NCBI GenBank assembly: GCA_947172645.1
Contig: CAMWBY010000003.1
Span: 163,168-227,167 of the forward strand
Origin: an uncultured Lachnospiraceae bacterium
Lineage (GTDB): Bacteria > Bacillota > Clostridia > Lachnospirales > Lachnospiraceae
Direction of reading: 5' to 3'
DNA: 64,000 nucleotides
A model generated the notes under the pieces. The model saw only the letters and a program-made list of their open reading frames with translations, was not told where the DNA came from and did not search any database. The position numbers and the translations under genes are program-made. Positions 9,972 to 17,976 of this stretch are shown piece after piece. The first letter of the stretch is position 1, and the number at the start of each line of letters is the position of its first letter.

Positions 9972-10611
9972 CTTGTTGTGTACTCTCCTGTGTAGAATCT
10001 TCCGCCGGTTCTTCATAGAAAACCGTGTCGTCAGTGTCGAAATTATCGTCGCCGCCTTCCGGCTCATCCCCGTTTTCGTCTGCTTGCGCGTCATCGTCAT
10101 CCGACTGGTTCAGATAGCCGCCGCCAAGAATACCGTTCTCCTCCGTGTAGGTGACGCCCTCCCCTTCGGGTATCTCCCCATGCAGGATAGAGATGATATA
10201 TTGGATACGGACATTTGCCCTGTCATAATATTCCCTCGCCGCCTGCGCCCGTCCCTCGTCGAAGACTTCCGCCTCGTATGCCTGATGATACAAGGATACC
10301 GCCTGCTTCATATTCTCGTCCGCCTCATCCGCCAGGCTGTCCACCGCAGAAAATCTGTCCGGCACTTCAAGACCCGCCATCCATGTAAATTCCGCCTGCA
10401 ATTGGTCTAAATAGGAAAGTAGTTGGTTTGCCGCGTCCTCCGATGAAGCGTCAATGGAATTCATATTGTCATTGAACGTGGCGATATGTTCAAAAAAAGT
10501 ATTCATATCCTCCTGGTATGCCGTCAACTCCTCGTCTTCGCCACAGGCCGTAAGAAGTACGATACACCACAGGCTGACGCCAAGAACCGCCAATTTATTG
10601 ATTATTTTCAA
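9964..10611 (-). CDS. Putative lipoprotein with acidic C-terminal tail
   Basis: A 215-residue secreted protein. Residues 1-23 form a lipoprotein signal ending in LLTAC with Cys as the acylation site. The body is helical (TFFEHIATFNDNMNSID, NMKQAVSLYHQAYEAEVF). The last 50 residues are very acidic and low in complexity (QSDDDDAQADENGDEPEGG). No known family is recognised. The stop overlaps the metH start by an ATGAATAA arrangement, which is odd because the two proteins act on opposite sides of the membrane. It could be a structural or stress-related surface protein. Function unknown. Confidence 0.8.
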   Translation of the reverse strand: MKIINKLAVLGVSLWCIVLLTACGEDEELTAYQEDMNTFFEHIATFNDNMNSIDASSEDAANQLLSYLDQLQAEFTWMAGLEVPDRFSAVDSLADEADENMKQAVSLYHQAYEAEVFDEGRAQAAREYYDRANVRIQYIISILHGEIPEGEGVTYTEENGILGGGYLNQSDDDDAQADENGDEPEGGDDNFDTDDTVFYEEPAEDSTQESTQQDE

Positions 10612-10688
10612 GCCTAAACCTCCAGTCTAATCCCACGCACGCTGTATGCCTGCCTGTGATACTGCTTAAATCCGGAAAAGAACGCTGC

Positions 10689-11327
10689 CTATTTCGTGCC
10701 GAATATGCGGTCTCCTGCGTCTCCAAGACCAGGACAGATATAGGCATGTTCATTCAGGCAGCGGTCCACATGCCCTACATAAATCTGAATGTCAGGATGG
10801 TCTTTGCGAAGCCTCTCCAATCCTTCCGGCGCAGCGATAATACACATAAACTTGATATACCTGCCGCCATGCTGCTTAATAAAGTTGACTGCTTCGGAAC
10901 CTGAGCCTCCGGTTGCGAGCATAGGGTCTACGACCACAATTGTCCTCTGCTCAATGGGCTCGGGCAGTTTGCAGTAATACTCGTGCGGTTCATGCGTCTT
11001 AGGGTCTCTGTAAAGCCCGATATGGCCTACCTTGGCGCTGGGCACCAATGCCAGGATGCCGTTCACCATGCCGAGTCCCGCCCTTAGAATTGGGACTACC
11101 GCAAGTTTCTTACCTGCAAGCCTGGGCGTCATGCATGTCTCGATAGGCGTCTGCACCTCCACATCTTCCAAAGGCAGGTCGCTCAACGCCTCATATCCCA
11201 TCAACATGGCAATCTCTTCGATACACTTACGAAACTCGTTGGTGCCTGTATTGATGTCCCTGAGTTGGGAAATCTTATGCTGAATCAGTGGATGGTCCAT
11301 AATAAAAATATTTTCTTTTTTCTCCAT
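10689..11327 (-). CDS. upp: Uracil phosphoribosyltransferase
   Basis: A 212-residue salvage enzyme that makes UMP from uracil and PRPP. The PRPP-binding loop [20 protein letters not shown] sits near residue 130, the family start region [15 protein letters not shown] near residue 10, and the uracil-contacting C-terminus [18 protein letters not shown] is intact. The length is typical. The ATG at 11327 follows AGGGGACGAAAG. It stands alone between the HMA gene and the lipoprotein gene; a promoter was not clear. Confidence 0.96.
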   Translation of the reverse strand: MEKKENIFIMDHPLIQHKISQLRDINTGTNEFRKCIEEIAMLMGYEALSDLPLEDVEVQTPIETCMTPRLAGKKLAVVPILRAGLGMVNGILALVPSAKVGHIGLYRDPKTHEPHEYYCKLPEPIEQRTIVVVDPMLATGGSGSEAVNFIKQHGGRYIKFMCIIAAPEGLERLRKDHPDIQIYVGHVDRCLNEHAYICPGLGDAGDRIFGTK

Positions 11328-11419
11328 CTTTCGTCCCCTTTTTGCTCTTTGGCGTGTTTGCTTTAGTTCCTATCTATAGATACTACTGATTTCCGGGATG
11401 GAAGTCAAACCTTTTTTGC

Positions 11420-11448
11420 AAAAATAAGGAGCTGTCTGCAACAGCCCC
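11420..11448 (-). terminator. Terminator after the HMA gene
   Basis: On the minus strand GGGGCTGT and ACAGCTCC (11428-11448) pair around a short loop with one mismatch, then TTATTTTTGC follows. It ends the arsR-HMA unit. Confidence 0.7.
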
Positions 11449-11458
11449 ATGTAAGGAA

Positions 11459-11677
11459 TCAAAACTCGATTTCGCAGTCCGGCTCCACCTTCCTGCATGC
11501 CTTCAGCACTTTCTTCATGACTGCCTTCTCGTCAGCCCCTTCGGCAAACTCCACTTTCATCTTCTGTGTCATAAAGCTTACCACCGCGTCTGCGACGCCC
11601 TCTGTCTTTTTGGCTGCTTCCTGCATCTTCTCCGCACAGTTGGCGCAGTCCACTTCAATCTTATACGTCTTGTTCAT
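11459..11677 (-). CDS. Heavy-metal-associated (HMA) domain protein, copper-chaperone-like
   Basis: A 72-residue single-domain ferredoxin-fold protein with the metal motif CANC (VDCANCAEKMQEAAKK) near residues 10-13, as in CopZ and the N-terminal domains of CPx ATPases. The fold pattern is complete (DAVVSFMTQKMKVEF; VLKACRKVEPDCEIEF). ATG 11677 is preferred because GGGG lies six bases upstream; an ATG at 11689 is in frame. It lies 38 bases after an ArsR-type sensor and before a terminator, so the pair forms a closed two-gene unit without the P-type ATPase that usually accompanies such proteins. The motif lacks the Met before Cys common in Cu(I) chaperones, so zinc or cadmium is possible. Confidence 0.85.
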   Translation of the reverse strand: MNKTYKIEVDCANCAEKMQEAAKKTEGVADAVVSFMTQKMKVEFAEGADEKAVMKKVLKACRKVEPDCEIEF

Positions 11678-11727
11678 ACGAATCCCCATGCCTTTCTGTT
11701 CTTGTTTTCAGGTCCCCTTTTGCAGTC

Positions 11728-12051
11728 TTAAGGTTCTTCCAAATGCTCCATTCCCATACTGATGATGGAACGGACATGTTCATCATCCAATGAGTAATAG
11801 ATGGATTTGCCGTCCCTTCTGAATTTCACCAGCTTGGAAGTTTTGAGTATTCTGAGCTGATGGCTCACGGAAGACTGGCTTAAGTTCAGCAGCCTGGCAA
11901 TATCGTTCACGCACAGTTCATGCTCGAACATGGAATAGAGTATCTTGATTCTGGTAGAATCGCCAAATACCTTGAAAAGCTCCGCCAAATCATATAGGAT
12001 TTCATCGTCCGGCTGTTTTGCCACTGTTTTGTCTGTGCCTGCTTCCGCCAT
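11728..12051 (-). CDS. ArsR/SmtB-family metal-sensing repressor
   Basis: About 107 residues of winged helix. The recognition helix region reads LSQSSVSHQLRILKTSKLV and the wing FRRDGKSIYYSL. The C-terminal helix carries D-E-H at DDEHVRS, a His eleven residues later (MEHLEE) and a Glu three after that; this D-x-H, H, E spacing is the alpha-5 zinc site of SmtB/CzrA sensors. A Cys in ELCVND corresponds to the alpha-3 ELCV(C/N)D position but stands alone. ATG 12051 has AGGGAGG four bases upstream; ATG 12078 and longer starts are weaker. It probably represses itself and the HMA gene through the operator at 12096-12115. Confidence 0.88.
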   Translation of the reverse strand: MAEAGTDKTVAKQPDDEILYDLAELFKVFGDSTRIKILYSMFEHELCVNDIARLLNLSQSSVSHQLRILKTSKLVKFRRDGKSIYYSLDDEHVRSIISMGMEHLEEP

Positions 12052-12095
12052 GGCGCCTCCCTTCTTGCCTTCACACATGTCTGCAACAAACAAAC

Positions 12096-12115
12096 ATATG
12101 ATTAATTGTTCATAT
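12096..12115. promoter_or_regulatory. Candidate ArsR operator
   Basis: The inverted repeat ATATGA-N8-TCATAT lies immediately downstream of the arsR -10 box, where bound repressor would block initiation or clearance. SmtB/CzrA-type operators are AT-rich dyads built on TGAA/TTCA half-sites, which this resembles. Confidence 0.6.
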
Positions 12116-12118
12116 ATT

Positions 12119-12147
12119 ATAATAATGGAAAGACTGTGGAATGTCAA
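12119..12147 (-). promoter_or_regulatory. Promoter of arsR-HMA
   Basis: On the minus strand, a perfect TTGACA (12142-12147) and TATTAT (12119-12124) are spaced 17 bases apart. Confidence 0.8.
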
Positions 12148-12174
12148 CCTAAACAATCCAAAAAGTGTAAATTT

Positions 12175-13422
12175 CTAGGCCCTTATCTGACCGTTTCCAC
12201 GTATCAGATATTTGTAGGCAGTCAGTTCGCGCAGTCCCATGGGCCCTCTGGCATGAAGCTTCTGGGTGCTGATTCCTATTTCTGCACCGAAGCCAAATTC
12301 AAAACCGTCGGTAAAACGCGTGGAAGCATTCACATAGACGCACGCCGAATCGACGCCCTGTAAGAACCTGGCGGCATGTTCTTCATTCTCGGTAATGATG
12401 GCATCGGAATGCTTCGTATTATATTGGTTGATATGGCCGATGGCTTCTTCCACAGAAGAAACTGTTTTCATCGATATAATATAATCCAGATATTCTGTGC
12501 CATAATCTTCCATGGTTGCTTCCACGGCCTGGGGAATCAGTTCCCGCACCTTCCGGTCTCCCCGCATCTCCACATTTTTCTCTCCAAGCGCTTTCCCCAG
12601 GGCAGGAAGGATACGTTCCGCGATTTTCTCGTGCACAAGCAACGATTCGCAGGCATTGCATACGCCAATCCGTTGTGTCTTGGCATTGATAATAATGGGG
12701 ATAGCTTTTTCAATGTCCGCATCTTCGTCTATATAAATATGGCAGTTCCCCGTCCCGGTCTCTATTACGGGTATGGTGCTGTTCTCCACCACCGCGCGGA
12801 TTAACCCGGCGCCCCCTCTCGGAATCAGGACGTCCACATACTGCTTAAGCTGCATGAAAGCGGTGATCACCGCCCTGTCGTTGTCGGTGATAAGCTGCAG
12901 CGCATCGGCCGGAATATGCTCCCGCACGAGCGTCTCCCTGATAATTTCCGTGATTTCCATATTGGAAAAGAAGGCGTCCCTGCCGCCTTTTAAGATGACC
13001 GCATTGCCTGCCTTAAAACAGAGCCCGAAAGCGTCAGCCGTCACGTTGGGCCTGGCTTCATAAATCATGCCGATTACGCCCATAGGCACCCGGACTTTAT
13101 CGATATGGAGGCCGTTTGGCCTGTCAAAGGATTCCATAACTTCCCCCACAGGGTCCTCCAGTTTTGCCACTTGGCCCAGTCCTTGCGCCATTGCCTCAAT
13201 CCTCTCTGGCGTAAGCCGCAGACGGTCCAAAAGCGCTTCCGCCATGCCGTTTTGTTTTGCGAGTTCATAATCTTTCTGATTCGCACGAAGGATACGCTCG
13301 CCGGATGCCGTCAGTGCCGACGAGACGGCGCATAAAGCCTTGTTTTTTTCAGCGGTAGTGAGTTTTTGCAGTTCATATTTTGCTTTGACGGCATTTTGCC
13401 CCAATGTATTTAAATAGTCCAT
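12175..13422 (-). CDS. proA: Glutamate-5-semialdehyde dehydrogenase (gamma-glutamyl phosphate reductase)
   Basis: ProA, 415 residues, reduces gamma-glutamyl phosphate with NADPH in proline synthesis. The catalytic Cys is in GVCNACESLLVHE (about residue 255). Other motifs are MGVIGMIYEARPNVTADAF, the PRGGAGLIRAVVE loop and the C-terminal NASTRFTDGFEFGFGAEIGI. The length is typical. It is the last gene of a proB-DUF896-cyclo-ligase-proA unit, so proB and proA are separated by two unrelated genes. Ribosome site AGGAGCAATTCC. Confidence 0.97.
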   Translation of the reverse strand: MDYLNTLGQNAVKAKYELQKLTTAEKNKALCAVSSALTASGERILRANQKDYELAKQNGMAEALLDRLRLTPERIEAMAQGLGQVAKLEDPVGEVMESFDRPNGLHIDKVRVPMGVIGMIYEARPNVTADAFGLCFKAGNAVILKGGRDAFFSNMEITEIIRETLVREHIPADALQLITDNDRAVITAFMQLKQYVDVLIPRGGAGLIRAVVENSTIPVIETGTGNCHIYIDEDADIEKAIPIIINAKTQRIGVCNACESLLVHEKIAERILPALGKALGEKNVEMRGDRKVRELIPQAVEATMEDYGTEYLDYIISMKTVSSVEEAIGHINQYNTKHSDAIITENEEHAARFLQGVDSACVYVNASTRFTDGFEFGFGAEIGISTQKLHARGPMGLRELTAYKYLIRGNGQIRA

Positions 13423-13459
13423 GGAATTGCTCCTTTCGTCTTCGTAAAAAGATTTGCGC

Positions 13460-14164
13460 CTAAATGATTCCTTCTTCTGTAATTATCATATCCGGCCTGA
13501 CATCATGCGGCTCATAAGGAATGCAGTCGGTTATTTGGCAGCGGTAGGCGAGGGCTGCGGTTGTCAGCGAAAAGCATACGGTCTGTTTATCGTATTTTCT
13601 TTTTATGGTTTCCAGACATTCCAGATACTTGTCATAAAATCCGCCGCCATATCCGACGCGGTGTCTGTCTTTGTCAAAAACCGCCCCGGGCATCCACATC
13701 ATTACATGCAAGTTTGTCCTGTTCCTTTGCTCCCTGTCATTCCATATTGCATCTATCCATTCCGGAAAAGAAACGGTCTCGTCAGGCTCCGGAATCCCGC
13801 GGTATCCCGGGCGAAGGGAATGCAGCGATGCAATCCGCCAAAATTCCATCGCATTACCCGCTACTTTCGGTACAAATACATCTTTTCCGTCCGCAAGAGC
13901 CTGCCCTATCAACTGCGATGTGCCAACCTCGCTTCTGTAACTTGCGTAAGCAAGTACCGCATCCGCTGCCTTGTACTGTGGCATGTCTGTAACGGTATCC
14001 CTTATTTGTATGTCATACTGCGCTTTATGCTGCGCGGGAATACGGTCCCTGGCAGCAAGCATTTCTTTGCGGAGAGCCTTCTTCATCTGCGTGGTATGCA
14101 TGGTAGCGGGCCGGGTTTCTTTGGCCGTATTTTCAGTGACGGCGCTACACATTGTCTTTTCCAT
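13460..14164 (-). CDS. 5-formyltetrahydrofolate cyclo-ligase
   Basis: About 234 residues. The protein turns 5-formyl-THF into 5,10-methenyl-THF with ATP. Motifs include KKALRKEMLAARDRIP, YASYRSEVGTSQLIGQAL, and the C-terminal substrate/ATP loop DKDRHRVGYGGGFYDKYL. The family homology starts near MKKALRKEM, so the first 25 residues are an extension or the real start is internal. ATG 14164 has GGGAAG four bases upstream and overlaps the DUF896 stop by about 20 bases; a TTG at 14176 is a weaker alternative. It fits the one-carbon genes elsewhere in the window (fhs, folD, metH). Confidence 0.9.
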   Translation of the reverse strand: MEKTMCSAVTENTAKETRPATMHTTQMKKALRKEMLAARDRIPAQHKAQYDIQIRDTVTDMPQYKAADAVLAYASYRSEVGTSQLIGQALADGKDVFVPKVAGNAMEFWRIASLHSLRPGYRGIPEPDETVSFPEWIDAIWNDREQRNRTNLHVMMWMPGAVFDKDRHRVGYGGGFYDKYLECLETIKRKYDKQTVCFSLTTAALAYRCQITDCIPYEPHDVRPDMIITEEGII

Positions 14165-14366
14165 ATTTCTTCCCAAGCTCGGTCACAGAGCCGTCTTTCT
14201 CCACAATGGAGATGTTGTTGAGCTGTCCGCGCAGGTTTGCCCGCACGTTCGCCACGTATGCCTGGCGCAGCTTTTTCTGCTCCGCCTTCTCGGACTCGCT
14301 CAGCCCTTCCGCCTGGGACTTATGGTATAATTCATTGATTCTCTTTGTCATCTGCTCTACGGTCAT
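14145..14366 (-). CDS. DUF896 family small protein (YnzC-like)
   Basis: A 73-residue cytosolic protein starting MTVEQMTKRINELYHKSQAE, with KAEQKKLRQAYVANVRANLR near the middle and NNISIVEKDGSVTELGKKYG at the end; this is the DUF896/YnzC pattern of a helical hairpin. ATG 14366 has a perfect GGAGG upstream; the longer frame is not supported. The B. subtilis relative YnzC is linked to the SOS region, but the biochemical role is unknown. It sits 13 bases after proB. Confidence 0.9.
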   Translation of the reverse strand: MTVEQMTKRINELYHKSQAEGLSESEKAEQKKLRQAYVANVRANLRGQLNNISIVEKDGSVTELGKKYGKDNV

Positions 14367-14379
14367 ATGGAAACCTCCT

Positions 14380-15237
14380 TTAATCATGCATCTGCTGCAC
14401 ATACAGCGGCAAATCAAAATCCTCGTCTTTGTGGGCCAGGAAGAGCGTTCCTATATTCTGTCCCGCTAAAATCCGATGAATAACTTTGATATCCGCGCTG
14501 TTTGCGATGACCATATCCACGCCCATGTTGTTGGCGATTTTTGCCGCCTGGAGCTTGGTGTTCATGCCGCCTGTCCCTGCGCTGCTCCCGGTGGAACTTT
14601 TACCCATTTCCATCAGCTCGTCAGTCAGCCGTTCCACCACTTCAATGTACTTGGCGTCCGGGTTCTGTCTGGGGTCGTCCGTGTAGAGCCCGTCGATATC
14701 CGACAGAAGAAGAAGCATGTCCGCGCCGATTAGGGATGCCACAATCGCCGACAGGGTATCGTTGTCCCCGATTCCAAGCTCATAGGTAGCTATGGTATCG
14801 TTTTCGTTTACGATTGGCACCACGCCCAGTTTGAACAACTCAGCGAAAGTGTTGCGCGCATTGAAACGGTTCAGATTATCGATAATCGTATTCTTGGTCA
14901 TCAGTATCTGCGCCGCTACCTGGTTGTATTCTGCGAAAATTTTCTGATAGGTCATCATCAGCCGGGCCTGTCCGATTGCCGCGCAGGCCTGCTTGACCGC
15001 CGTGGGGTTGTCATCCCCGGTGTTCTGCATCATGACGGCCTTCCGACCTACGGCGACGGCGCCCGACGTCACAAGCACCACATCCTTGCCCCGGTTACGC
15101 AAGTCGCATAATTCCCGCACAAGCACATCCAACTTCGTATAATCCAAATCCCCTGTCTGTTCATGCTGCAATGATGAAGAACCGATTTTTACTACGATTC
15201 TTTGTTTGTCTTTCATAATTTCTCTGATGTTTGACAT
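14380..15237 (-). CDS. proB: Glutamate 5-kinase without PUA domain
   Basis: A 285-residue amino-acid kinase that phosphorylates glutamate in the first step of proline synthesis. Motifs are IVVKIGSSSLQ at the start, VTSGAVAVGR, the NENDTIATYELGIGDNDTLSA loop for substrate, LLLLSDIDGLYTDDP, and GTGGMNTKLQAAKIA for ATP/Mg. It ends after the kinase domain; the C-terminal PUA domain of E. coli ProB (about 367 aa) is absent, a common short form. Feedback inhibition by proline uses the kinase domain and may remain. Ribosome site AAGGGAACGG. Confidence 0.95.
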   Translation of the reverse strand: MSNIREIMKDKQRIVVKIGSSSLQHEQTGDLDYTKLDVLVRELCDLRNRGKDVVLVTSGAVAVGRKAVMMQNTGDDNPTAVKQACAAIGQARLMMTYQKIFAEYNQVAAQILMTKNTIIDNLNRFNARNTFAELFKLGVVPIVNENDTIATYELGIGDNDTLSAIVASLIGADMLLLLSDIDGLYTDDPRQNPDAKYIEVVERLTDELMEMGKSSTGSSAGTGGMNTKLQAAKIANNMGVDMVIANSADIKVIHRILAGQNIGTLFLAHKDEDFDLPLYVQQMHD

Positions 15238-15253
15238 TGTTCCGTTCCCTTTT

Positions 15254-15274
15254 CCCGCAAGCGGCGGGTTTTTT
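15254..15274 (+). repeat. Plus-oriented terminator-like hairpin between minus-strand genes
   Basis: CCCGC (15254-15258) and GCGGG (15264-15268) pair, followed by six T on the plus strand. It lies just upstream of the proB ribosome site. No plus-strand gene precedes it; it would only stop antisense transcription, or act as an RNA fold in the proB leader. Confidence 0.5.
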
Positions 15275-15291
15275 GTTGTATAAGATTCGTG

Positions 15292-16905
15292 TTAACGGCA
15301 AAACCTTGCGCCGATTTTTTCTGCAATCAGCATACCGTCCATGGCTGCGGATGTAATCCCGCCCGCATACCCTGCACCTTCTCCGCAAGGATATAACCCT
15401 CTTACGGCTGACTGCCCTGTCTCGTCGCGCATGATTTTTACCGGAGAAGAAGTCCTGCTCTCAATACCGGACAGATAGGCGCCGCTGTCCGCAAAGCCCG
15501 GCATGCTTTGACCAATTAAGTCAATCCCCTCTGTAATGGCTTCATTTAATGCCGGAGGTAATATATCATGCACTGCAGCCATACGGTATTCGCCCTTCAC
15601 CGCCGGGACAAACCCGGGGTATTTCTCATTTATCATGGATGCGCCCGGTTCTTCTCCGGTTACGGACTGCCTGTAGCTGCCGTAAGTCTCCACCGGGACC
15701 GCTCCTGTGCCGATGCGGTATGCCCGCTCTTCCAATTCCCTCTGGAAAGCAACGCCCGCAAGGGCGGATGCGCTTCCGTAATCTTCCGGCGTGACCGTGG
15801 CAATAATCGCGCTGTTGCTGTTATCCCCGTCGCGTCCGCTGTAACTCATGCCGTTCACCGCAAGTCGTCCCGGTTCCGAGGATGCGTTGACCACATAGCC
15901 TCCGGGACACATGCAGAAAGAGTAGACTCCTCTGCCGGAGGAAGTCTGTGCCGTCACTTTATAGTTTGCCGCCGGGAGGAGTGGATTATCTTCCTGCCCG
16001 TATTGAAGCCGGTTAATCATTTTGCGGGGATGTTCCATACGCAGCCCCACCGCAAAGGGTTTTGCTTCCATAGGTATTTTTCTTGCATGCAGCATCTCAA
16101 AAGTATCCCGTGCGCTGTGTCCCATGGCCAGGACGGCCACACTGCATGGTATCTTCTCCGTCCCGTTCACGGTTATGCCCGCCACATGTCCATCTTCCAG
16201 GCACAAGTCCGTCATCTGTGCGCCGAACCGTATCTCACCGCCCCATGAAATAATCTGTTCCCGGAGGTTGCGTACCACCCTACAAAGGATATCTGTGCCG
16301 ATGTGCGGCCTGGCCTCATAGAGAATCTCCTCCGGGGCGCCTGCCTTCACGAAGATTCTTAAGACCTCACGGTTTCTGCCATGCTTGTCTTTTACTAAAG
16401 TATTCAGTTTCCCATCCGAGAAAGTACCTGCGCCCCCTTCGCCGAACTGCACATTGGAAGCGGGGTCAAGTGTACCTTCTCTCCAGAATTTCTCCACGTC
16501 TTCCAGACGCTTCTCCACACATTCACCCCTCTCTAAAATCAGCGGGCGGTAACCGTATCTGGACAAGAAATAGCCGCAGAATAACCCTGCCGGCCCGGTT
16601 CCGATAATCACAGGCCTGGAAGCAAGGGCGCTGCCGCCTGCGGGGGGAAAACTGTATGGTTTAGGTTCTATGGCCTGCACCTGCGCGCTTCGGCATCCGG
16701 CCAGTATTTTGTCCTGTGACTTCACCTGCACGTCCACGGCGTAAATCACCATAATATCGGGCTTTTTGCGGGCGTCGATGGATTTCTTCGCAATGTGCCA
16801 GGCCAGGATGTTCTCCGGCGGGGTGCGAAGTATTTTGGCCGTGCGGCGCAATATGTCCTCCCGTGTATGGGATAAGGGAAGTTTTACTTGGTTTATGCGA
16901 ATCAT
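15292..16905 (-). CDS. FAD-dependent dehydrogenase, COG2509 type
   Basis: About 537 residues of uncharacterised flavoprotein. An N-terminal domain (IRINQVKLPLSHTREDILRR and IAKKSIDARKKPDIMVIYAV) precedes the FAD-binding GTGPAGLFCGYFLSRYG at about 105-125. The motif NVQFGEGGAGTFSDGKLNT follows, then LAMGHSARDTFEML, and the C-terminal FAD site is LYPCGEGAGYAGGITSAAMDG. This architecture is the conserved COG2509 family of Clostridia, whose substrate is not known. ATG 16905 has GAAGG eight bases upstream; the frame can be extended 15 bases to a TTG. It has its own promoter (16946-16974) and probably leads into proB. Confidence 0.88.
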   Translation of the reverse strand: MIRINQVKLPLSHTREDILRRTAKILRTPPENILAWHIAKKSIDARKKPDIMVIYAVDVQVKSQDKILAGCRSAQVQAIEPKPYSFPPAGGSALASRPVIIGTGPAGLFCGYFLSRYGYRPLILERGECVEKRLEDVEKFWREGTLDPASNVQFGEGGAGTFSDGKLNTLVKDKHGRNREVLRIFVKAGAPEEILYEARPHIGTDILCRVVRNLREQIISWGGEIRFGAQMTDLCLEDGHVAGITVNGTEKIPCSVAVLAMGHSARDTFEMLHARKIPMEAKPFAVGLRMEHPRKMINRLQYGQEDNPLLPAANYKVTAQTSSGRGVYSFCMCPGGYVVNASSEPGRLAVNGMSYSGRDGDNSNSAIIATVTPEDYGSASALAGVAFQRELEERAYRIGTGAVPVETYGSYRQSVTGEEPGASMINEKYPGFVPAVKGEYRMAAVHDILPPALNEAITEGIDLIGQSMPGFADSGAYLSGIESRTSSPVKIMRDETGQSAVRGLYPCGEGAGYAGGITSAAMDGMLIAEKIGARFCR

Positions 16906-16945
16906 TGGTTTTACCTTCAAACGAGTTCTAAGCGAGTACTAAAAA

Positions 16946-16974
16946 ATTATACTTTAAAACATTCACTAAGACAA
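16946..16974 (-). promoter_or_regulatory. Promoter of the COG2509 gene
   Basis: Minus-strand TTGTCT (16969-16974) and TATAAT (16946-16951) spaced 17 bases apart. Confidence 0.7.
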
Positions 16975-17026
16975 GAGAAAAAGCAAACGCGAATATCCAC
17001 AAAAGGTTTTTCTATGGCAAATAAAA

Positions 17027-17035
17027 TGTTATAAT
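17027..17035 (+). promoter_or_regulatory. Extended -10 promoter of the DUF2971 gene
   Basis: TGTTATAAT gives a perfect -10 with the extended TGn element; the -35 region (TTTTTC at 17007-17012) is poor, as extended -10 promoters tolerate. Confidence 0.6.
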
Positions 17036-17086
17036 ATGGACATAGATAAAACCAATCCAGGATTCTTTCCATAGGAGGTGGCCCTT

Positions 17087-17908
17087 ATGCTCTACCACTA
17101 TACAGATTTCGCAGCGTTCGACGGCATCATCCGATGTGGGGAACTGCGGCTCAACAATATACTGAACATGAATGACGCTTCCGAGATGACGCTGTTTATG
17201 AACGGCATCTGCAAAGCCGTCATCAATAAGCTCCGCCCGGAATGTGATAACGACAAGCTTATGGATGCCCGGAATTTTTTTATCAGCGAAATGGAACAGG
17301 AATTTAATTACTCCGCCTATGCGGCGTGTTTCTCCAGATACCGGGACGACGCATCACAGTGGGAAAGATACGGACACTTAGGGCAAGGCGTGTGCATTGC
17401 ATTCCACGAAGTGCTTATGAAGAAAATGGTGGGCGGCGTAGTTTCCTTACAGGAAGTATATTATCAGGAAGATATGCGGGAGCATCATCTGGTGGATGAA
17501 TTTTACCGGGTCATGAAGAATGCGGACTCTCTTTCCATGGAAATACCCAGGTTACAGAGCCTGATGAGCGATGCGTGGGTAGAATCGGCTGCTTTCAAGC
17601 ACCCTTCTTTTGCAAATGAGAAAGAATTCCGCCTGGTGGTATCGCCTTTTGTCTCCAATGATTTCGCGGTGGAACCGAAATACCATGTGGCGAAGGGGCG
17701 AATCAAGAAATACTATCCGCTGGATTTGAACCGGATGTGCGGCAGGCTCGGTATGCACCTGTCGGATCTTGTAGGCGAAATTATTATAGGCCCCACCTCA
17801 TCCCAATCCCTCCCGGTCCTGCAAGATTATCTGTCGGACTGCGGGCTGAATATACTGAAAGATAAAATCAGCATGTCGGACTGCCCACTGCGCAAGCCTA
17901 CGTCTTAG
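17087..17908 (+). CDS. DUF2971 family protein
   Basis: A 273-residue soluble protein with the DUF2971 pattern: LYHYTDFAAFDGII at the start, LNNILNMNDASEM, then ACFSRYRDDASQWERYGHLG with GQGVCIAFH (the central FS..D....W..YG...G.ci.f signature), and KHPSFANEKEFRLVVSP near residue 190. The biochemical role is unknown; relatives often occur singly or in accessory regions. ATG 17087 is chosen because AGGAGG lies eight bases upstream; an in-frame GTG at 17078 is too close. It is one of only two plus-strand protein genes here, with its own promoter and a shared terminator, and shows no composition shift that would signal recent transfer. Confidence 0.85.
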   Translation: MLYHYTDFAAFDGIIRCGELRLNNILNMNDASEMTLFMNGICKAVINKLRPECDNDKLMDARNFFISEMEQEFNYSAYAACFSRYRDDASQWERYGHLGQGVCIAFHEVLMKKMVGGVVSLQEVYYQEDMREHHLVDEFYRVMKNADSLSMEIPRLQSLMSDAWVESAAFKHPSFANEKEFRLVVSPFVSNDFAVEPKYHVAKGRIKKYYPLDLNRMCGRLGMHLSDLVGEIIIGPTSSQSLPVLQDYLSDCGLNILKDKISMSDCPLRKPTS

Positions 17909-17928
17909 GACGCATCAAAATTCAAAAA

Positions 17929-17956
17929 ACGCCGCAGAAAAATTGCTCTGCGGCGT
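17929..17956. terminator. Bidirectional terminator between DUF2971 and lipoprotein genes
   Basis: Perfect 10-base arms ACGCCGCAGA and TCTGCGGCGT enclose an 8-base loop. The minus strand continues with six T, the plus strand with a weaker TTTTCTTTT, so it serves both converging genes. Confidence 0.9.
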
Positions 17957-17976
17957 CTGCATTTTCTTTTATTTTC

